64,000 nt of DNA. Source: Catonia carolina (Eukaryota > Arthropoda > Insecta > Hemiptera > Achilidae). This document shows, in pieces, positions 10,486 through 23,503 of this stretch. The translations under genes and the position numbers were made by a program. Below the pieces are notes generated by a model. It did not search any database. It was given only the letters and a program-made list of their open reading frames with translations, and had not been told where the DNA came from. The stretch lies in the NCBI GenBank assembly GCA_035578175.1, contig JAQMRL010000007.1, positions 50,209,227 through 50,273,226 on the forward strand. The letters are read 5' to 3'. Position 1 is the stretch's first letter, and the number at the start of each line of letters is the position of its first letter.

Positions 10486-11983
10486 CATCTGAACCCGGTT
10501 TTAACGGCCTCGGACTTTACGTCAACTCAGACTTACATCATTTTTTAGGCGTTGCGTCAAACTTCTACCTGAAAAACCTGTTTTAATGTCATTAACTCGG
10601 TGGTTGCGTCAAAAATTTTTTGATGAAATCATTTTATATTTCACGTACAACGGTTATGAACTTGCCATAACTTAAAAGACTTTAAAATTTAATAATGAAA
10701 AATGTGTAGGGGGAAGCTCTCCAAAGTGAGAGTAACAGTTTTTGTTTGTGCCAATATGACAGGAACGGAGAAAAGGAGACTGTTAGTTATTGGAAAACAT
10801 TTGAATCCAAGGTGTTTCAAAGACATCAAAAAAATTCCTGTTACATTATACAACAAACAAGAAAGCATGGATGACTGCAAATATTTTCGAAGATGGACTG
10901 AGAAACAGGGACAAAGACTTGTCTTTGAAGAACAGGAAAATTTTACTCGTGGTGGACAACTGTACAGCTCATCCAACGACATTGAAGTTCACTAACATTA
11001 AGCTACCCTTCTTACCGGCTAACTGCACCAGTGTTCTGCAGCCCATGGATCAAGGCATCATTAGGAGTCTAAAATGCCACTACCGCAAGCAAGTTTTAAA
11101 GAAAATTTTTATTTCGATTGATTCCAGTTTACTGATAGAATCTGCAATTACTTTTAAAATGTCACTCCTTGATGCGACAGAATTTCTGGATGACGCTTGG
11201 AATAACGTTTCAAAAGAGACAATTGTAAATTGTTTTTAAAAAGCAAAGTTTACTACTACTACTGCTACAAACAGTGAATGTTTTGATGAAGAAGATGATT
11301 TACCACTGTCAGAATGGATTAAACAGTTTAATGTTAAGGCAGATCAATTAAAAACCGAGTTGGACTCCTATGCGTCAGTGGATAATCATGTAGAAACTTC
11401 GAGTTATGAGCAATTCAAAAATTATTGAAGAAGTAAAAAATGCAGAAATCAATACTGAAGAAGCGATTGAGCAAGAGGAAGACCAAGAGGACACCGTTAC
11501 GCCAATATTGCAGGAGGCAATGCTAGCGGCTAAAACTTTGTTACGATTTCACCGACACCGAGAGACATCTGCCGGCACAATGCATCACGTGCAACAAGTG
11601 TGCAACAGTACGGAGAGGATTTATTTTGCAGAACGAGGTGTTCAAAAGAAAATCACTGATTTCTTCCAATAAAGTAAGTAACGTACCATTATGTAGTTTA
11701 TATACATACAAATACGTATTTTGGTTTCGGTATTTTAATATATAACAAAGTCTACCTACTTGCACAAAATCGTTATTAGTCTATTTTGTTAGGGTATTCC
11801 AATTTAAATATTGCAAATAAAAAACGTTTAGCACATTACGTAACATAGTAGTAATGTGTACGAAATATTCTTAGTTTAGTTAGATTTACCTAGACACAAG
11901 TGTTAACTTTGTTATAACCTCACTCAGATATAACGGTAAAATTTAATCTGTCCCTTCAATGATGCTAAAACCGAGTTCGAGTG
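10486..11983 (+). mobile_element. Tigger/pogo-like element T2
   Basis: Flanked by TA (10484-10485 and 11984-11985). The left end CATCTGAACCCGGTTTTAAC and the complement of the right end (CACTCGAACTCGGTTTTAGC) are imperfect inverted repeats, different from those of T1, so it is a separate family. It holds a decayed transposase (10690-11672). It lies within the broken mariner. Confidence 0.75.
10690..11672 (+). pseudogene. Tigger-type transposase lacking its N-terminus
   Basis: Order of pieces: VRVTVFVCANMTGTEKRRLL with VIGKHLNPRCFK (start of the DDE_1 domain), frameshift, KILLVVDNCTAHP (second Asp), LPANCTSVLQPMDQGIIRSLK (conserved motif), then stops at about 11237 and 11426, and a C-terminal tail VQKKITDFFQ ending at 11672. 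The DNA-binding domains are missing. The gene is broken by at least two frameshifts and two stops. Confidence 0.85.
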
Positions 11984-12242
11984 TATTTAGTGACTGCTAC
12001 ACAGAACAAAGAAAGGTTCAAACTTGCGTTGGTAAACTGGCCGTCCAACAACAACTGTCAATCAGTTTTATTGACTCATTTTGAACTTCTGCAAAATTTT
12101 ACAGCAGGTATTTAATTTTAGTTTTAAATATCACAAAAACATTACTATTTGTTGTCTTTTTAACTAGCTATCACCTTCTTAGACCGCCTGAACGCCCCCA
12201 ATTTCTGTGGGCCTTCAACAACACCCTCAACAGAGCGTTATC

Positions 12243-12425
12243 TTTTTTTTTGGTTTAACGACCGACTGTTCTGCAATTACTGCTAATATAGACGGTGAAG
12301 GATGAAATGATTTTTTGTAATGTATGAAAATATGCCGTGCCTGAATGGGATTCGAACTCCAAAACCGCATGATGAGAGGCGAGCTTGTTACCAACAACAC
12401 CAATGCGGCCAATGGGCGATAACGA
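12243..12425 (-). repeat. SINE-B copy with tRNA-like head
   Basis: Minus strand: a tRNA-like head starts near GCCGCATTGG, has an A-box-like TTGGTAACAAGC and B-box-like GAGTTCGAATCCC, then the body ending CAGTCGGTCGTTAAACC and poly-A. It is flanked by the direct repeat AGCGTTATC (12234-12242 and 12426-12434), the target-site duplication. A second copy lies at 60224-60394. It is a SINE, not a tRNA gene; the poly-A tail and body follow the head directly. Confidence 0.85.
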
Positions 12426-12494
12426 AGCGTTATCACCCATTTTGAGAATAAATGACACAAGTGATCTTATTCATAAAGACAGGTGAGTCATAAT

Positions 12495-13276
12495 TTCCCA
12501 CATTGCTACTTTGTGTAATAATAGTGTTGGAACTCTACATTCAACATTTATAAAAAGCTGAATTTTTGAAAAACGTGTTTGAGATGGGTTTCAAGGCAGT
12601 TGACTCAAGCCCACTTAGACACCCAGATTCACATTTGTTTTGAGCACAAACAACTGTTTAAAGAGGAAGGTAATGACTTTCTAGACCGTACAATAACCTG
12701 TGGTGAAATGTGGATTCACCATTTCGAGCCAAAAACCAAATGGCAAAGTTTTGAGTGGGAACCATCCGGATTCACCCACCAAAAAATTCAAAACTTACGG
12801 ATCAGCCTGTAAAGTTACTTTGACGGTCTTCAGAGACTTGCAAGAACAACTTTTTTGAGACTATTTAAAAGAATGTATCGCAAACAGCGAGTACTATTCT
12901 AACACGCTCGAACAGAAAGTAAGACCCACAAAGCAAAAACATAAGGGCTCTCTCTTAAAGCATGTAATTTTCTTACATGACAACATGTACCCCCACACCG
13001 CTAGAAGAATGAAAGCAATCCTTGAGAAGTTGGGTCGGGAGGTGTTGCCAAATCCTCCTTACAGCCCAGACCTCACCACATCTGATTTTCATTTGTTCAG
13101 CCAGCTCAAAGGCGTTTTAAGTGACAAGAAGTTCAAAAACAATGAAGCGGTCACAAAAATTGTACATAAATGATTCATACAGGAAGGTAAAGACTTCTAT
13201 ACTGCGAGAATAAGATATCCCATAGAACAATGGGACAAGTATCTAAATGTTGTCGGAAACTATGCTAAAAAGTAGT
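12495..13276 (+). pseudogene. Mariner M1 transposase, middle and catalytic part
   Basis: Frames in order: NNSVGTLHSTF (second helix-turn-helix), RWVSRQLTQAHLDTQ (cf. RWVP..LT), FLDRTITCGEMWIHHFEPKTK (first Asp position, TGDE degraded to CGE; WVHH.EPE.K motif), then HDNMYPHTARRMKAIL and PPYSPDLTTSDFHLF at 12980-13105. The spacing from the HDN Asp to the SDF Asp is 34 residues, the DD34D signature of mariner. It continues to QWDKYLNVVGNYAKK near the C-terminus. At least two stops and frameshifts are present, and one catalytic-region change (TGDE to CGE) is visible. Confidence 0.85.
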
Positions 13277-13513
13277 GTAAGTTTAATTTGTCATTAAATA
13301 AATCGTTTTTTCTCAATATCAATTTGTCTCATTAATAAATTAAACATTCCTTATAGTCATATCAACTACATAAAAATTTGGTATGAGGTACAGAAACCCA
13401 CCGTCAAAAATATAACTGCAATGATTCGGAGAACAGAGAAGGCACAAATATAGAGTTTACAGTAATATTAAACAAAGTTATACTACTTAAAAAAATAATT
13501 TTTGGGTACTTAC

Positions 13514-13726
13514 TAAGATTATCATTATGATCCATGTTGTCGCCATCTTCTGACATATACCCAGGAGGGGGAGTTTCCGTTGGTGGCCGAGGGGGCTCCA
13601 GGGCGAGAGGAGGTACTGAAGTGTTAGTAGGAGGAGAAGCGATGTGCTGAACTAGCTCGCAGCTGCCGCAGCTACCAAGATCAGCTCCTTCCCCACTTAG
13701 CCGGGGAACAAGAATCGCAGGAAGAG
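13514..13726 (-). CDS. Smox: Smad2/3 (Smox) exon 3: linker region
   Basis: Minus-strand exon between acceptor TTTCAG (ending 13727) and donor GTAAGT (from 13513). It joins exon 2 in phase (G + CT gives Ala) and reads ALPAILVPRLSGEG...PPTNTSVPPLALEPPRPPTETPPPGYMSEDGDNMDH. LP.ILVPR after the MH1 domain and ETPPPGYMSEDGD in the linker are hallmarks of Smad2/3; the PPPGY motif binds WW-domain ubiquitin ligases such as Nedd4L/Smurf in characterised relatives. The exon is GC-rich against its AT-rich surroundings, as expected of conserved coding sequence. It ends after one base of a codon, so a further exon (linker/MH2) must follow to the left, outside the window. I did not find the MH2 motifs. Confidence 0.9.
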
Positions 13727-13922
13727 CTGAAACAATGAATTTAATTATTATTTAACATTATTTTTACACAGTAATAAATTTTAATAATATAAAACAAGCA
13801 TAAAATACACAATAGATGACTCTCACATAATTAAAAAGTCAAGAGGTCTTTTCAGTTATCAGATATTCGAAACGAACACGCAGTGACGTAATTTATATTG
13901 CAATATTGATAATGGATACATT

Positions 13923-14191
13923 GGGTGTAAAAGACAAAGGTGTAAAAGACACTAATCAGAGTTATCTTCTCTGAAAGTAATGAATTTCATTGTACAGCCA
14001 GACCCTGTGGTGAATGAAGTGAAGGTGTCATTTACAGAGTGGAAAATATGTGCTTTTTAAAGGGCCCGGCATGCTGATAAGCGTACTTTTCCACTCAGTG
14101 AGGAAGGCAATGATAAACCACCTCACTCCTCGTTTTACTTAGTAAAACCTCTAGAGGTTCAAACCAGCCTTTCGGCTGTTGACCTAAACAC
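13923..14191 (+). repeat. SINE-A copy with 12-bp target-site duplication
   Basis: A plus-strand SINE-A lacking the 5' head, ending with the CAGCC-TTTC-GGCTG hairpin, then TTGACCTAAACAC. The direct repeat AATGGATACATT flanks it at 13911-13922 and 14192-14203. It lies in Smox intron 2, antisense to the gene. Confidence 0.88.
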
Positions 14192-14203
14192 AATGGATAC
14201 ATT

Positions 14204-15962
14204 ATATCCAAAAGGATCTATTGACTTTTTTTAATCAGGTGAGAGTCATCTATTGTTTATTTGGTAGTTTTTATATTATATCATTTTAAACAACACATAG
14301 CAAAATGTTTAATAAAATTATGGTAACACATTTATATACAGTGTGGGTCATATCGTTGTGAGCTTCAATGTCTAGCATTATTAACAGCTCCACCTTGTCC
14401 CTTGCCCTTAAATGTTACCGCGTTTATAAATAAGTAAAAGTAATGTAAGGTTACGCCCCACAACAAATAGACCAAGTGAATTATATAATAAACTGAAAAT
14501 CAAAACAGAACCATAATACATCAGCAACATCATATTTATAGATATAACATTGTTTTAATACACTCATTTGTTTGTGTGAGTAAAGTAATCGCATGAATCG
14601 CATGCGAAAATATGAACCCGCAATACTAGTGGTTAATGCCATTGACCCTCATCTTCACAATGATATGACACAGACTTTAATAATCTTTTTAACAATACTA
14701 AGAATTGAAATTAAACAGAAGTTAAGAATTTTTCTTTTACACAAAAACAACTAAAAGAGAGACATAAAACAAAAATTAACAAAATAAAATTCTACGCTAT
14801 AAAACACGTAAAACAAAAATATTGATGTCAATTTAAATTTACTGACACAATTATGAAAGAAAAAATATTTAAATAAAAATATATAAACCTATAGTTAAAA
14901 TTATAATTTAGAGTAATACACTAACTAACAATATTTACAGATTGAAAACAGCATCTGGGTCCTGGAAACTGATCAAGAAAGAGCCACACTTCTTGTACTT
15001 AAAAGTCTGATGTCTCAATAAAAATTTATCAGTTTTAATAAGTTAGGAGAATGAGTAAAAAAAAAAAATCTTAATATTTTCATCAGAACCAAAGATGAGC
15101 AACCCAGTACAATTTTAGGTAAACATCCCAAATTGAAAACTGGACTGGTGAAAAAGATCAAAGTTACGGAGGCTCGAGAATTTTTCTAAAGTCACAATAC
15201 TTTCTACAGACAAATTATAGATAGAGCATGAAAAAAAATTAATCGGAAGCAATATCTGTAATATGAATCACCCAAATAAAATTCTAGACAACTACAATAC
15301 TAACCCAATAAAGGCATATCATGAGTAGCACACTTAGCCACAACTTTCTGAGAAGACGCATGATGGAAAGTTCGTTAAACACTGAACTAGAAATTAAATT
15401 ACTTGACTTTTATATAGGACTTATGATTAATAAATCAAGGTTTAATTAGATTACAATTCAAGATTACATCACCGACTTGATGATATCATCAATATAATTT
15501 AATACATTCCCATACCCTATACTAACAGTAGTAAAAACATAAACAAAATATAAAATACTTTCTCATTGTTTACAATAAGCAATTATGTTTAATTGATTAA
15601 GCAATTAGAATTAATAGGAAATTCCTAAAACTATAGTCATGAGTTTTTATATATACATGACAAAATGTATACTAATTTATTACTGTACAAGTCATTCTTC
15701 AGTAATTCTGATCAGAACAGGAATTTAGGTCTAACAATGTAATAGCTAGTTATCATTTAATCTGAAAATTTGTGTGCTGATAGTACGAATACTGTGTTGA
15801 TGACTTTCCATTTGCAACAGTGTGTCAACTAAAGTTTCCAGTATATAGTATGTATGTATATAAGTATTTAGTAATTTATTTATTTTGCACTACATATTTT
15901 TGTCTTTGATTTTGGGTACCATGTTGTACGCTGATGATATGTTGTGCTCTGTGTGATATTAA
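14204..15962. other. Smox intron 2, anonymous AT-rich DNA
   Basis: About 1.75 kb of AT-rich intron. I found no ORF, repeat homology or RNA gene that I can support. Confidence 0.5.
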
Positions 15963-16932
15963 CCCTGTTCACACTGGTAATCTAATTTAGATGATGCAGA
16001 ATGGATTGTGGTTGGGGCGATAAAACGTGCTTCTGCAAGGTCAGTATAAGTCGGAGACCGGTAAATATGGCATTTTTCTTGTAGAGAATTCTTTAACGCA
16101 TCTGATAGTGTTTTCAGAAATAGAATACCATAACAGGGAAAATTTTTATTCTCTCTATAGTGTGTGTTTGGGAATTGTTTGTTTTGAATGGAAATCCGTG
16201 TAGCTCATGTGTAAGTCAACGTACATACATGTTCTTTAGTTTGTGTTGAAGCTATGATGATTCTTTTACGGTGTTTGCCCTTGAAAAGGAAAGACGAGTC
16301 CATTTTACTTTTCAGGAGGGGGTTTACCATTATAGAGGCAAAAAATTCGACACTTTGCCGGGTTGCAAAGGACGTGTAACGGCTTCCTTCTAACCGCGCC
16401 CACAGAATTTTTCAAAACACGTGGTTGTAAGGAAAAGAATTTTCTACATTGCTTTGCTTACAGCTGTAACCTAAATATAATATTGGCTGTGACATCACCG
16501 TAAAGAATGTAAAATACCTTTCCTTCATGCTTCCCTGTGATGTGAAAATGGACTCATGTTGAACATTTTGTAACTTTGTCAAATATTTACGGAAATTTAA
16601 ATAAAAAATAACATTTATTCCAGTAAACTCTTGTCTACAAAACATGTTTTATAAATTATTTTGCTTAACTGAAATTTAAGCTCGTTATAGTAAAAAATAT
16701 AAAGTAAACACAAACATTTTTGCTGTTGAAAATTTCGCTCGCCTAAACGCGAAGAATTATGAAATGATTTTCTTGTAATTATACTCAAAAGGCGCATACG
16801 TATTTTATGAATCAACTGTAATTTTTCAGAATTTTTTGTAGGTAAGGATGTTAAATAAAACAGTTGTTTTGAGAGCGTGTTTTGATTTTTACAATTCTTC
16901 TGTTTAACAAGTAACAGTCAGTTTCCAAAGGG
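15963..16932 (+). mobile_element. piggyBac-like MITE, long copy (970 bp)
   Basis: Flanked by TTAA (15959-15962 and 16933-16936), with termini CCCTGTTCACACTGG and the complement of CCAAAGGG, the TTAA target and CCC/GGG ends typical of piggyBac elements. A shorter copy in opposite orientation lies at 34150-34809; they share the ends and most blocks (e.g. CGGTAAATAT and GTGTTGAAGCTATGA), while about 16330-16640 is present only here. No transposase is encoded; the minus-strand ORFs (16412-16645, 16615-16815) have no recognisable domain. It sits in Smox intron 2. Confidence 0.82.
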
Positions 16933-16936
16933 TTAA

Positions 16937-18814
<1,878 letters not shown>

Positions 18815-19570
18815 TCAAAAAGTTCCGGAACTGATATTTAAAAAAAAACAACAGAAACAAGTTAGAAAAAAACTTTTAATTTGAGATTCAACACAGTTCC
18901 CTCCCCTCTCTATTCAAATTTTTGACCAGTGGAAAAGACTCGGAAGGCTGTTGAGAAGTCTTCTTCTCGAATGCTTCACAGCACCCTCTACATATTTCGT
19001 TGAATAGCTTACATGTCATCAAAACACTCTCCTTTCATGGCAGTCTTCCGCTTAGGGAACAGAAAAAAGTTGGCCGGGGCCAAATCCGGTGAGTATGGAG
19101 GACGATTGATCACAGAAACTGATTTTTTAGCAAAAACTGGGTTACCAATAACATCCACACACTGTAGTTTCTGGTCCTCTATTAGCATGTGTGGAACAAA
19201 TTTTGTACAAATCATTTTTCTACAAATATTATCGTGTAAATTGCAGTAAATGCTTCCTTCACAAATATTTATTTACTCAGACAGCATTTTAGGCTCATGG
19301 ATTAGAAGATGGGGTGAGCATTCAACATTCTCACCCATAACGTATGTGGAAGACACCCCCCTCCTCACTTGGACAATCTTCCAACGGCTGGCGATGGTTT
19401 TTAAACTGTGAATACCACTTAAATATACCTTGTTTCAGCGCAAACACTTATTGACAAACACAGTTTTCAACATTTGAAATGTTTCTGCGGCAGTTATATC
19501 CGATTTAAAACAAAATTTAATGGCAGCTCGTTTTGTTCCAAAGTAAAAGAATGCGACATGATAAAACAAG
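18815..19570 (-). pseudogene. Mariner-like transposase relic M2
   Basis: On the minus strand: N-terminal KRAAIKFCFKSDITAAETFQ with MLKTVF (first helix-turn-helix, cf. R..IKFC.KLGK.A.ET...L), a decayed middle, then PPYSPDLAPANFFLFPK with RKTAMKGECFDDM (third acidic region; the catalytic Asp after APA is Asn here) and a tail resembling IQRNM.RVL. The plus-strand left end, TATGTTCAAAAAGTTCCGGA after a TA, is a plausible terminal inverted repeat. The opposite end was not found. Many stops are present. Confidence 0.7.
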
Positions 19571-21077
19571 CGTACACTTTTTAAATGGATACTAGTGGCT
19601 CCTAAATCAAGTTCTCTTGTTAAAATTTTTATAGTGGTCAAGGAAAGAACAAAGTAACATAGTTCCATCAGCAAAACATAGATAGTGCTAGAGTCTGTAT
19701 ACGCTAAGAGTACTCCAACGTAGGCAAGCAGCAACATAAGTGAGCATGCTTATTAATTAAAAATACGCACAGCATGATCAAAAACAAAATTCCATACAAT
19801 ACTGATTCGCTCTAAGCTTAATATAATAAAAACACGTTCAATTCATTTATTAGGAAGTGTTTTATAAATCGAACATTAGTTTACCATTAATAACTAAAAT
19901 TTTACTAGGCATTACGCTATTCTTCTATTATTATTTTTCATTACATTATTTACTATTATTACATTCTTATTTATGATTAGTAGGGTTTTATTATAGACTC
20001 AGTTTTATTTTATTTTTGGTCACAAGTAATAGAAGACTAATGCCTTGAATTTTAACAGGAGAGTAAACCATTCCAGTGATTCGTTGTTTATAATTTCAGA
20101 TTGTTTATTTCATATCATTAAAATAATTAATGTGTGTACTAGTTTAATATAACTGTTTGCACTTGCCCGTGTTTTAACTCATTTTTAGTTACATGAGTTA
20201 TCTTTTGGAATTGTATTGGTTCGTTTCAATTTTCTTCATAGACTGAAGTTGAAAAGTTTTGTAAGCTGTGTTTTGTTAACATGTGTGGTAGTGAATGTGT
20301 TGAGTTTTTGAAACATAAAAGCGGTAAACATTAAAAAGTAGAAAAAAATTGTTTTGTTAAAATGTAATGGTTTAAAAGGAGTCTTTATGAAACTAAAATA
20401 ATTAAAAGTAATCAGAATGTTATAATTGAAAATGCTTAAAGGATAATGTTCATTTTAGCTGGATGTAGATATTTTTATGATGGAACATAGTGCAAGATAA
20501 TTGTCCGGCGGAGAGATAGATACACGCTAACTAGTATAAAACTTTCGTTTACAACCTGTAGGTGCTTGCCTCGCGCGGAGTACTCTTTACAGTAGATGAA
20601 CTGTACTTATGTATTTTATAAAAAAAAATCAGTCAAAATTTTTTTAACATACTGTACACAGGAACACCTTGGAGCTTTTTCTATGCAGTATATCCAGTTC
20701 CTTACTAGACAAATAAACATAATACACTGATAGTAATCAACAGATTCGCTACTAAAGCCTGGTCAAGCGATACAGGTGCCAGCCATGCCAGTATTATTGT
20801 CACTGCATGCTCATATGATATGATATTTGTTTACATCAGTTCCAAAGTTAAATGAAACATAGCATAGAGACATTCTCCATTTTAGGGGTACAAATAGCTT
20901 CCAAAAATTTCAAAAACCCTTAGGGGTTGGTAAATGAAACTTTAGCTTTCAAAACCAATCTGTGATTTTACTCTAATACTAGGTTTATACTGGTAGATTT
21001 CTTGGTAGACTGACTAGCTTAATTTTTAGCTAAACACTATGCAGTAGAGTGGACTTTTATCTTGTTACGGTAGAGTA
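19571..21077. other. Smox intron 1, AT-rich DNA
   Basis: No gene seen. The sequence 20985-21040 (TAGGTTTATACTGGTAGA) and a similar block near 22750 (GGTTTATACCGGTATAGA) flank the pogo-like element at 21078-22386, so both may belong to an older repeat in which that element sits. Confidence 0.35.
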
Positions 21078-22386
21078 GGGGAGACCAGGGGAATTGCGCC
21101 ACACTGGGTAATTCCGCCACCCCATGTATAACTCAAGCCTTGAGTCGGATATTCCCGGGATCAGTGCTGGAACAAAGCAGACAGTGCCATAAGCACAATC
21201 TGTTGTGTCCAGAGTTGAGTGAGAACTAAATTAGTATGTAGAACAATTTCAGTTTTTATTGAAAATTTGATCTACATCTTTGTTTTCGAACTATTGAGAT
21301 ATGTAAAAATTTTGTTGATAATAGACTTGTATGAGTATTATATATGTATAGTATATTTATTTAGCCACATCTTAACGTTGTTAGATATGTTTGTTCTCAT
21401 TCCTACTCGGTGTGGGTTACCTGTTTGCCATGTTGTCAAGTCGAGGTAATGACGCCACCCTAAGATGGGGTTATCCCGCCATCCTGGAAAGGTGGCGGCT
21501 TAACTCCAAGCTATAGTTTCATTATCCTAATGGGATTTCCATACAATTTCAATTGCCTAGTGTATGAAAACAGATCACAGAGAAGGCGAAATGGACTCAA
21601 AAAGAGCTTCAGGCTGCTATGCATGCAACAGGTCACTGAAGAAAAATCTATTAAAAGTATCGCCATGCTATTTAAAATTCCTAGGACTTCGAGATAGATT
21701 GAAGAACTACAACAACAACACATTCAACGTTCAAAGAAGATGACTTTGCACCATCTGAAGCTGTACAGCCTTTGATTATTGATCATTGATTACTAAGTTG
21801 ATGACGAGGTCAATCGTTCCAACACTGTCACTGTATCTGCAGATTTCAATCTTAGCTTTAATCAAACAATCTTAATCTAAACCACAAGAAGGAAAATTTA
21901 AAGCGTAAAGGTCACTCAGCTATTTTTACTTCCACTCATATGAAATCGATTCTTGAAGAAAGTGAATCTAAAACAAGGGTAAAAATTGTGAAGAAAGAGT
22001 TTGCTGCCTATGAGGGCTTAAGATTAAAGTTTAGCATTTTTCTTGTTAAGTAATTCTTGAAAACATTAAGTTTATTAAAATTTAAAACCCTTATTCAGTA
22101 AGTTTTCCTAAAACGTTTTGTTTCATTTCATTTCCAACTAATTCATTAGTTTTATTAGAGGTGGCGATATTACCCTGGTACCTGGGGAAATCCCGCCCTT
22201 GTGCAGACAAATAACAAAAAAATACATTTAATGCACTTAAGAGTAGCAGGAAAAGCAATCAAAAAATTTAGTAAAATACCAAACATCTATAGAATGTAAT
22301 TAAATTATAAGTATTGAATTATAAACAATTTAACATGAATAATAAAATATTTCCCCTTAAGGTGGCGTGATTCCCCCGGTCACCCC
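21078..22386 (+). mobile_element. pogo/psq-type DNA transposon, decayed
   Basis: Flanked by TA. Inverted ends: GGGGAGACCAGGGGAATTGC at left; the complement of the right end reads GGGGTGACCGGGGGAATCAC. Several internal echoes of the motif (GGTAATTCCGCCACC, GGTTATCCCGCCATC, GGTGGCGATATTACCC) lie near the ends. Inside, 21565-21700 gives KAKWTQKELQAAMHATG, then after a frameshift SIKSIAMLFKIPRTSR, a pipsqueak-type helix-turn-helix as in pogo/Jerky-like transposases. The C-terminal-like piece KGHSAIFTSTHMKSILEES lies at about 21905-21960. The catalytic domain between them is deleted. Confidence 0.75.
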
Positions 22387-22869
22387 TACCTCTTCATACA
22401 TTGACACGACATTACAGCAAAAAGCATAGTATGTCACCATGAATATTGATTGTCCTAACTGTTTGTTTAAAATGGATTTTGAATTGTTTTGAGTTGGTAT
22501 TCAAAGAATTCAAGGAAGTTATAAAAGAAAATGTTCCATAAGCTATCATTTTCATTGTACAATTCAATATGTTTCGGTGTTTCATATTCTGACCACTTCA
22601 TTATTTAAATTGGTTTGATAACAAAATAACATTAAGAATGATAAAGGGTCTAAAACATTAAAACAACACTGATGAAAATGAATAAATCACAAAAAGAATC
22701 AACAGATTTTAATTTTGTTCAATTTTGACAACAAAATAACTCCCCTATCTGGTTTATACCGGTATAGAACCGCCAAAGTGAGCAATAGAGTAGAGTTGAC
22801 AAGATTTTGGGGGTTCTTTTTAGTAGACAAGTGGTAGAGTTACTTTGACAATGTACTGATTACTTAAAT

Positions 22870-23174
22870 GAAGGGTCCAGGGAAAAAACGACGAGAGTCC
22901 ATTTTTTTTAGATATTAATGGCATTTTGTTGCTATAGGTTTATATTTTATTATAATAAGTACTAGCAGGGGAAAAACGCTGATAAACCTTCAAAAAATAC
23001 AGTGAAAGATTCATGGTACAGGGGTATAACGATGAAAGTCCACGCAGCTACTGTATCTTGCCATAGAAAATTGTTTGCATTGAGTTTTATTCGTCTAGAA
23101 GACATGAAACTTAGTTTTTCGTTTTCTGAAAAATAATAAATTGTGGACCCTCATCATTTTCCCCTGGACCCTTC
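22870..23174. mobile_element. Short MITE with GAAGGGTCCAGGG ends
   Basis: About 305 bp with inverted ends GAAGGGTCCAGGGAAAAA and CCCCTGGACCCTTC, extended by AGAGTCC/GGACCCT. It is non-coding, and the target-site duplication is unclear. It lies 0.5 kb from the pogo-type element, and its TIR is of the same GGG-rich style though not the same sequence. Confidence 0.6.
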
Positions 23175-23322
23175 AAACATACCAATTTTTATTTTTAGTA
23201 CACTTCTATTGACTACCCCAACCGTTTATAAGACTATAGCAGATGGTAGAATACTACTCTACTTTTTTACTATATCAAAGTAAATTAGGCCTGACGAATA
23301 ACACACACATTTTTTGGCTATA

Positions 23323-23503
23323 GGGGACTGCCTCCATGACATAATGACTAACGTGCTAGCCTATAAAGCGAGAGGTCCCGAGTTTAATTCCCGGCTAGGA
23401 TCTGGAAATTTTAACATGTTAAACCCGTCACAGTATCAAAACCCACAGTTATAACTAATGACCAAGCTGTCAATGCCACTTTAAATAAACTAAAAAAAAA
23501 AAA
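23323..23503 (+). repeat. SINE-C copy with tRNA-like head
   Basis: Head GGGGACTGCCTCCATGACAT, A-box-like region ATGACTAACGTGC, B-box-like GAGTTTAATTCCCGG, then a body ending in a run of 12 A. The head folds only loosely as a tRNA. Only one copy is visible in the window, so the family status rests on this architecture. Confidence 0.65.

Larger units (their letters stand above)
8579..13353 (+). mobile_element. Mariner (M1) element split by nested insertions
   Basis: The left end CAGAGGAATGTTTAATAATT (8579 on) and right end (AATTGATATTGAGAAA side, ending about 13353) are inverted repeats next to TA. The element is interrupted by a Tigger-like element (8664-9944), a second Tigger-like element (10486-11983) and a SINE-B (12243-12425). 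The shorter sister at 55591-56399 runs straight through the first interruption (GAATCTTTCTGAGG... then GGGAACACTGTTA), confirming that the 8664-9944 block is inserted. What remains of the transposase is at about 10025-10320 and 12495-13276. The stretches 10330-10484 and 11986-12240 do not look like mariner and may mark a further, unidentified insertion. Confidence 0.75.

Noticed and set aside
12340..12420. tRNA genes in the A/B-box regions (also 23323, 24266, 58400, 60330)
   Set aside because: Each is followed by a SINE body and tail, some with target duplications; cloverleaf stems are poor, so they are SINE heads.
1..13500. Smad MH2 exons
   Set aside because: I looked for the conserved MH2 motifs on the minus strand and did not see them; they are presumably left of the window.
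19435..19737. 100-codon minus-strand ORF as a membrane protein
   Set aside because: Its second half is the N-terminal helix-turn-helix of a mariner relic; the hydrophobic first half is upstream AT-rich DNA.
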